11,062 bases of DNA. Origin: Pseudomonadota bacterium. Lineage in GTDB: Bacteria > Pseudomonadota > Alphaproteobacteria > Azospirillales > Azospirillaceae. Each line of letters begins with the position of its first letter. The first letter of the stretch is position 1. The stretch lies in the NCBI GenBank assembly GCA_023412175.1, contig JAEYOB010000565.1, forward strand, positions 1 through 11,062, given 5' to 3'. Positions 8,725 through 11,062 of the stretch are shown here, piece after piece. The notes under the pieces are model-generated. The model was not told the DNA's origin. It saw nothing but the letters and a program-made list of their open reading frames with translations, and searched no databases. A program made the translations under genes and the position numbers.

Positions 8725-8818
8725 GCTCGGCTCCTGGTGGTAGCGCCAGACAGAACGTCACCTATGTGGCCGAATGGCGAAAACCATCCCCCTGAGGGCT
8801 GAGGAGAAGAGCTGGAAA

Positions 8819-8834
8819 GCGCCGTGTGCGGCGC
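8819..8834. repeat. Perfect 6-bp hairpin upstream of the PilZ gene
   Basis: GCGCCG (8819-8824) and CGGCGC (8829-8834) form a G/C-only stem with a TGTG loop. On the minus strand it is followed by TTTCC, which is too short a T-run for a convincing terminator. It belongs to a cluster of structures between 8819 and 8921. Confidence 0.5.
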
Positions 8835-8845
8835 AACAAAGCCGT

Positions 8846-8873
8846 GTTCAACATTTATTGTTCAACATTTATT
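8846..8873. repeat. Tandem 14-bp direct repeat
   Basis: GTTCAACATTTATT occurs twice without a gap, at 8846-8859 and 8860-8873. It is strikingly AT-rich for this DNA and lies about 50-80 bp before the PilZ start codon, so it is a candidate binding site for a regulator or a strand-slippage element that changes copy number. A weak promoter-like pair, TTCAAC (8847-8852) and TATTAA (8870-8875) 17 nt apart, overlaps it. Confidence 0.7.
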
Positions 8874-8894
8874 AAGTGCAAACGTGCCATTGTA

Positions 8895-8921
8895 GCCTCG
8901 TAGCGGACTATCCGCGGAGGC
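8895..8921 (+). promoter_or_regulatory. 5' leader hairpin covering the PilZ ribosome binding site
   Basis: GCCTC (8895-8899) pairs with GAGGC (8917-8921) and GCGGA (8903-8907) pairs with TCCGC (8911-8915), around a 3-nt loop and a small internal loop. The Shine-Dalgarno sequence GGAGG (8916-8920) lies inside the 3' arm, so folding would hide it from ribosomes. The pairing is visible in the sequence; translational control is an inference. Confidence 0.45.
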
Positions 8922-8924
8922 GAC

Positions 8925-9755
8925 ATGCCCGCCGTTATGGATGCCGACCAACGCCGCAAGCTTGAAGACGCCCTGCTCCGCAAGGCGGAGGAATTTGTGC
9001 GTGCCTTGCGCCGGCTGGCCGAAGGCGGCGACCCCGATGCGGTCGAGCAGCGGGCCAACACGCTGGCGGAAATCCTGAAGGTGAAGGAATTCCCCAGCCA
9101 GCGCGCCGCCGAGTTCCGCGAAACCGCCAAGGGCATCCAGCGCAGCGCCTACCAGCTCAGCGTCGACACGCTGATCCGCGAGGCCGAGCGCAAGGGACAC
9201 GCCGGCGACGACAAGGGCCGCAACGAGGTGCTGAGCAAGGCTAAGGCGCATTTCGCCAAGGCCGTGCGCTTCGGCGCTGACGAGGAGTTCCGCTTCGGCG
9301 TCGAGCGCCGGGTGCAGGCGGCGCTGATGACCAGCGCCGACGGCGTCGACGAGCGCACCAAGAAGGCCAACGCCCGCAAGCTGGAGATCCGCGAGAGCGG
9401 TGGCCCGAAGCCGCCCGGCGGCATCGAGCGCCGGCGCGCCTACCGTTACATCGACCCCGTGCTGACAGTGGAGATCGCCGGCCATCGCTACCGGACGGCC
9501 AACTGGTCGATCCGCGGCCTGCTGGTGGAGCCCTACCACGGCGAACTGGCCGCGAGCGCCGGCACCCGCCTGAAGCTGGACATCCATTGCGAGGACATCC
9601 CCGACCATCCGCGGGCCCGCGTGGTCGCCCATGTGGTGCGCATGGACAAGGACCGCCACGCCCTGGCCCTGGCCTTTCCGGAGATGAGCGAGGCCGTCAT
9701 CGACCTCTGCCACGCGCTGAAGGCCGCCGGGATACAGCCGGAGCTGGAGCGGTAG
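8925..9755 (+). CDS. PilZ-domain protein, predicted c-di-GMP receptor
   Basis: A 276-residue soluble protein. The C-terminal part (about 166-262) is a PilZ domain with both ligand motifs intact: RxxxR at Arg170-Arg174 (ERRRAYR) and NxSxxG at 193-198 (NWSIRG). Binding of cyclic di-GMP is therefore expected. The N-terminal 160 residues are strongly helical and charged (for example DALLRKAEEFVRALRRLAEGG), with no domain that I recognise; they may be the output or partner-binding part. The start ATG at 8925 has GGAGG only 4 nt upstream; an in-frame ATG at 8937 would have more usual spacing of 16 nt or less and cannot be excluded. A chemotaxis receptor gene converges from the right, so a role in motility or surface behaviour is plausible but unproven. 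Confidence 0.92.
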   Translation: MPAVMDADQRRKLEDALLRKAEEFVRALRRLAEGGDPDAVEQRANTLAEILKVKEFPSQRAAEFRETAKGIQRSAYQLSVDTLIREAERKGHAGDDKGRNEVLSKAKAHFAKAVRFGADEEFRFGVERRVQAALMTSADGVDERTKKANARKLEIRESGGPKPPGGIERRRAYRYIDPVLTVEIAGHRYRTANWSIRGLLVEPYHGELAASAGTRLKLDIHCEDIPDHPRARVVAHVVRMDKDRHALALAFPEMSEAVIDLCHALKAAGIQPELER

Positions 9756-9816
9756 GGGACGCATCCCCAGGGCAATCGCCTTCGGCCTCCAGGCCCGCTC
9801 TTCCCATGCAGGGAAG
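9755..9816. terminator. Short hairpins between convergent PilZ and receptor genes
   Basis: Between the two stop codons are GGGGA-CGCA-TCCCC (9755-9768, overlapping the last base of the PilZ stop) and CTTCCC-ATGCA-GGGAAG (9800-9816). Each has a 5-6 bp stem and neither is followed by a T-run. They are the only candidates for transcript ends in this 70-nt gap. Confidence 0.3.
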
Positions 9817-9825
9817 GGGTGCCGT

Positions 9826-11062
9826 TCACCGCGACGCCCGGATCTCCTGGAGGAACAGATGCACCGCGCTGCCCAGCGCCGTCGCCTCGTGCGACAGGCC
9901 CTCGGCGACGCCCAGCACCTCGTGCGCCTGGGTGCGCACGCGCGCCGCCGCGTCCGACAGGCCGGACACGAAATCCGACGCCCGCTGGGTGCCCTGCGCC
10001 GCCCGATGCGCGCTGCCGACGATCCCCTCGGTGATGGCCGACTGCTCCTCCACGGCCGATGCGATGGCGGACGCGTTGCCCTCGATGCGCTGGATGCTGC
10101 TGGTCATGATCTCCACCACCGCGGCCGTCTCCTGGCTGGCGGTCTGGGTGGCGGCGATCTGCCGGGCGATGTCGGAGGTCGCGACCACGGTCTGGTTGGC
10201 GAGGTGCTTGACCTCGCCGGCGACCACGGCGAAGCCCCGGCCGGCCTCGCCGGCGCGGCTCGCCTCGATGGTGGCGTTGAGCGCCAGCAGGTTGGTCTGC
10301 CCGGCGATGGCGTCAATGACGCCGACCACCGTCCCGATCGCCTCGGTGGTGGTGGAAAGCTGGCCGACCGTCGCCTTGACCTGCTCGGCCCCGGCGGCGG
10401 TTTCGCCGATGATGCGCGCCGATTCGGAGGTACGCCGGCAGATCTCGGCGATGGAGGTGGAGATTTCCGCCGCCGCGGTGGCCACCTGCTGGATCCCGGC
10501 CGAGGTTGCGCCCGACACCTCCATGGCCGCGTGCGCCTGGTCGCTGGCCTGCACGGCGATGCCGGTCAGCGTGCGGGCGCGGTCATGCATGGCCTTCGCC
10601 GCCGCGGCCAGCGTATCGACGCTGGCAAGCACGGTGCGCTCGAACTGCGCGGCGATCTCCAGCATGCCGCTGCGGCGCACCTCGGCAGCCTGCGCGCGCT
10701 CCTCCTCGACCCGGCGGCGGGCCTCCTCCATGGCGCGGGCGGTGGCGATGAAGACGTCCAGCGTCGCCGCCATGTCGGCGATCTCATCGGCCCCGCCCCG
10801 CGCTACCGTCACCGACAGCTCGCCGCGCGCCACCCGCTGCATGGCCGCGGCCAGGATTTCCAGCCGGGCGACGATGCCGCGGCCGACATACAGCCAGACG
10901 ATGAGCACCGACAGCAGCACGCCGGCCGAGCCAGCAGGATCTGGATGGTGCTGGTGCGCTCTAGCGCCGCGCGGGTGTCGCCGGCACCGCGCGCCGCGGC
11001 ACCGTCGGCGGCGGCGACCAGCGTGTCCACCGCCGCCGACATCGTGCCGGCCAGGGTGTGGT
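9826..11062 (-). CDS. Methyl-accepting chemotaxis protein, partial and frameshifted
   Basis: The C-terminal part of a transmembrane chemoreceptor; the N-terminus lies beyond the right edge. Reading leftwards: the end of the sensory domain ([20 protein letters not shown]...[11 protein letters not shown], 11060 to about 10930), a second membrane segment ([15 protein letters not shown], to about 10885), a HAMP domain (about 10890-10720), and a long cytoplasmic helical hairpin whose tip [20 protein letters not shown]...FAVVAGEV (about 10317-10213) binds CheA and CheW. It ends in ASR with no C-terminal CheR-binding pentapeptide. The two parts are in different frames: one base appears to be missing near 10926-10934. 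Restoring it gives a continuous [12 protein letters not shown]. The downstream frame alone, from a CTG-rich region or the ATG at 10920, would give a receptor with no sensor. This is either a sequencing error or a recent inactivating mutation. Family is certain; ligand unknown. Confidence 0.9.
   Translation of the reverse strand, partial: PHPGRHDVGGGGHAGRRRRRCRGARCRRHPRGARAHQHHPDPAGSAGVLLSVLIVWLYVGRGIVARLEILAAAMQRVARGELSVTVARGGADEIADMAATLDVFIATARAMEEARRRVEEERAQAAEVRRSGMLEIAAQFERTVLASVDTLAAAAKAMHDRARTLTGIAVQASDQAHAAMEVSGATSAGIQQVATAAAEISTSIAEICRRTSESARIIGETAAGAEQVKATVGQLSTTTEAIGTVVGVIDAIAGQTNLLALNATIEASRAGEAGRGFAVVAGEVKHLANQTVVATSDIARQIAATQTASQETAAVVEIMTSSIQRIEGNASAIASAVEEQSAITEGIVGSAHRAAQGTQRASDFVSGLSDAAARVRTQAHEVLGVAEGLSHEATALGSAVHLFLQEIRASR
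10926..10934 (-). other. Apparent single-base frameshift in the chemoreceptor
   Basis: The minus strand reads CTGCTGGCTCGGCCGGCGTG here. The upstream frame gives [17 protein letters not shown], which is not a membrane helix. The frame shifted by one base gives [18 protein letters not shown], a typical second transmembrane helix leading into HAMP. The break therefore lies at the GGCTCGG stretch. Confidence 0.8.

Noticed and set aside
7605-8795. 396-codon plus-strand open frame in another frame of the MEMO-AMMECR1 fusion
   Set aside because: It is rich in Pro, Arg and Gly from an out-of-frame reading of a GC-rich gene and continues through the opposite-strand small gene.
8846-8873. Tandem repeat as the start of a CRISPR array
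   Set aside because: There are only two 14-bp units with no spacers and no cas genes near by.

Overview
The window is high-GC DNA that looks like an alphaproteobacterial chromosome or chromid. The best match is Rhodospirillales, probably Azospirillum-like. That rests on codon and GC style, a PilZ protein convergent with a chemotaxis receptor, and the overall character of the proteins; it is an inference, since there is no rRNA or other marker gene here. Several very long ORFs on the opposite strand are shadows of real genes in GC-rich DNA.

Layout. (1) 54-1076, minus strand: an AraC-family regulator, with a direct repeat in its 5' region. (2) 1433-2143, plus strand: an orphan, charged, helical protein of unknown function. 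Its 3' half is clearly more AT-rich than its neighbours, and it sits behind a sigma70-like promoter and a leader of about 195 nt. (3) 2237-5551, minus strand: a two-gene operon with a 21-nt gap, aspT then aspD. AspT exchanges aspartate for alanine and AspD (aspartate 4-decarboxylase) makes the alanine and CO2. Together they form a decarboxylation cycle that consumes cytoplasmic protons and can generate proton-motive force. A strong hairpin lies between the converging orphan gene and aspD. (4) 5880-8469: the AmmeMemoRadiSam system as two divergent genes. The radical SAM enzyme is on the minus strand, and a MEMO-AMMECR1 fusion is on the plus strand. (5) 8491-8724, minus strand: a 77-residue protein with a good ribosome binding site, resembling small phage-type proteins. 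(6) 8925-9755, plus strand: a c-di-GMP-binding PilZ protein with an unassigned helical N-terminal half. It is preceded by a hairpin, a 14-bp tandem repeat and a second hairpin that covers the Shine-Dalgarno sequence. (7) 9826 to the right edge, minus strand: a methyl-accepting chemotaxis protein, cut by the window edge and carrying an apparent single-base frameshift in its second membrane segment.

Functional reading. Two modules are clear from sequence: aspartate-alanine exchange for energy or acid balance, and the AmmeMemoRadiSam protein set, whose physiological role is unresolved. The PilZ protein and the receptor both belong to motility or surface-behaviour control but are convergent, so they are not one transcript. 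I see no CRISPR array, tRNA, rRNA or intact insertion sequence. The most unusual items are the fused and divergent AmmeMemoRadiSam pair, the structured region upstream of the PilZ gene, the AT-rich orphan gene with its long leader, and the frameshifted receptor.
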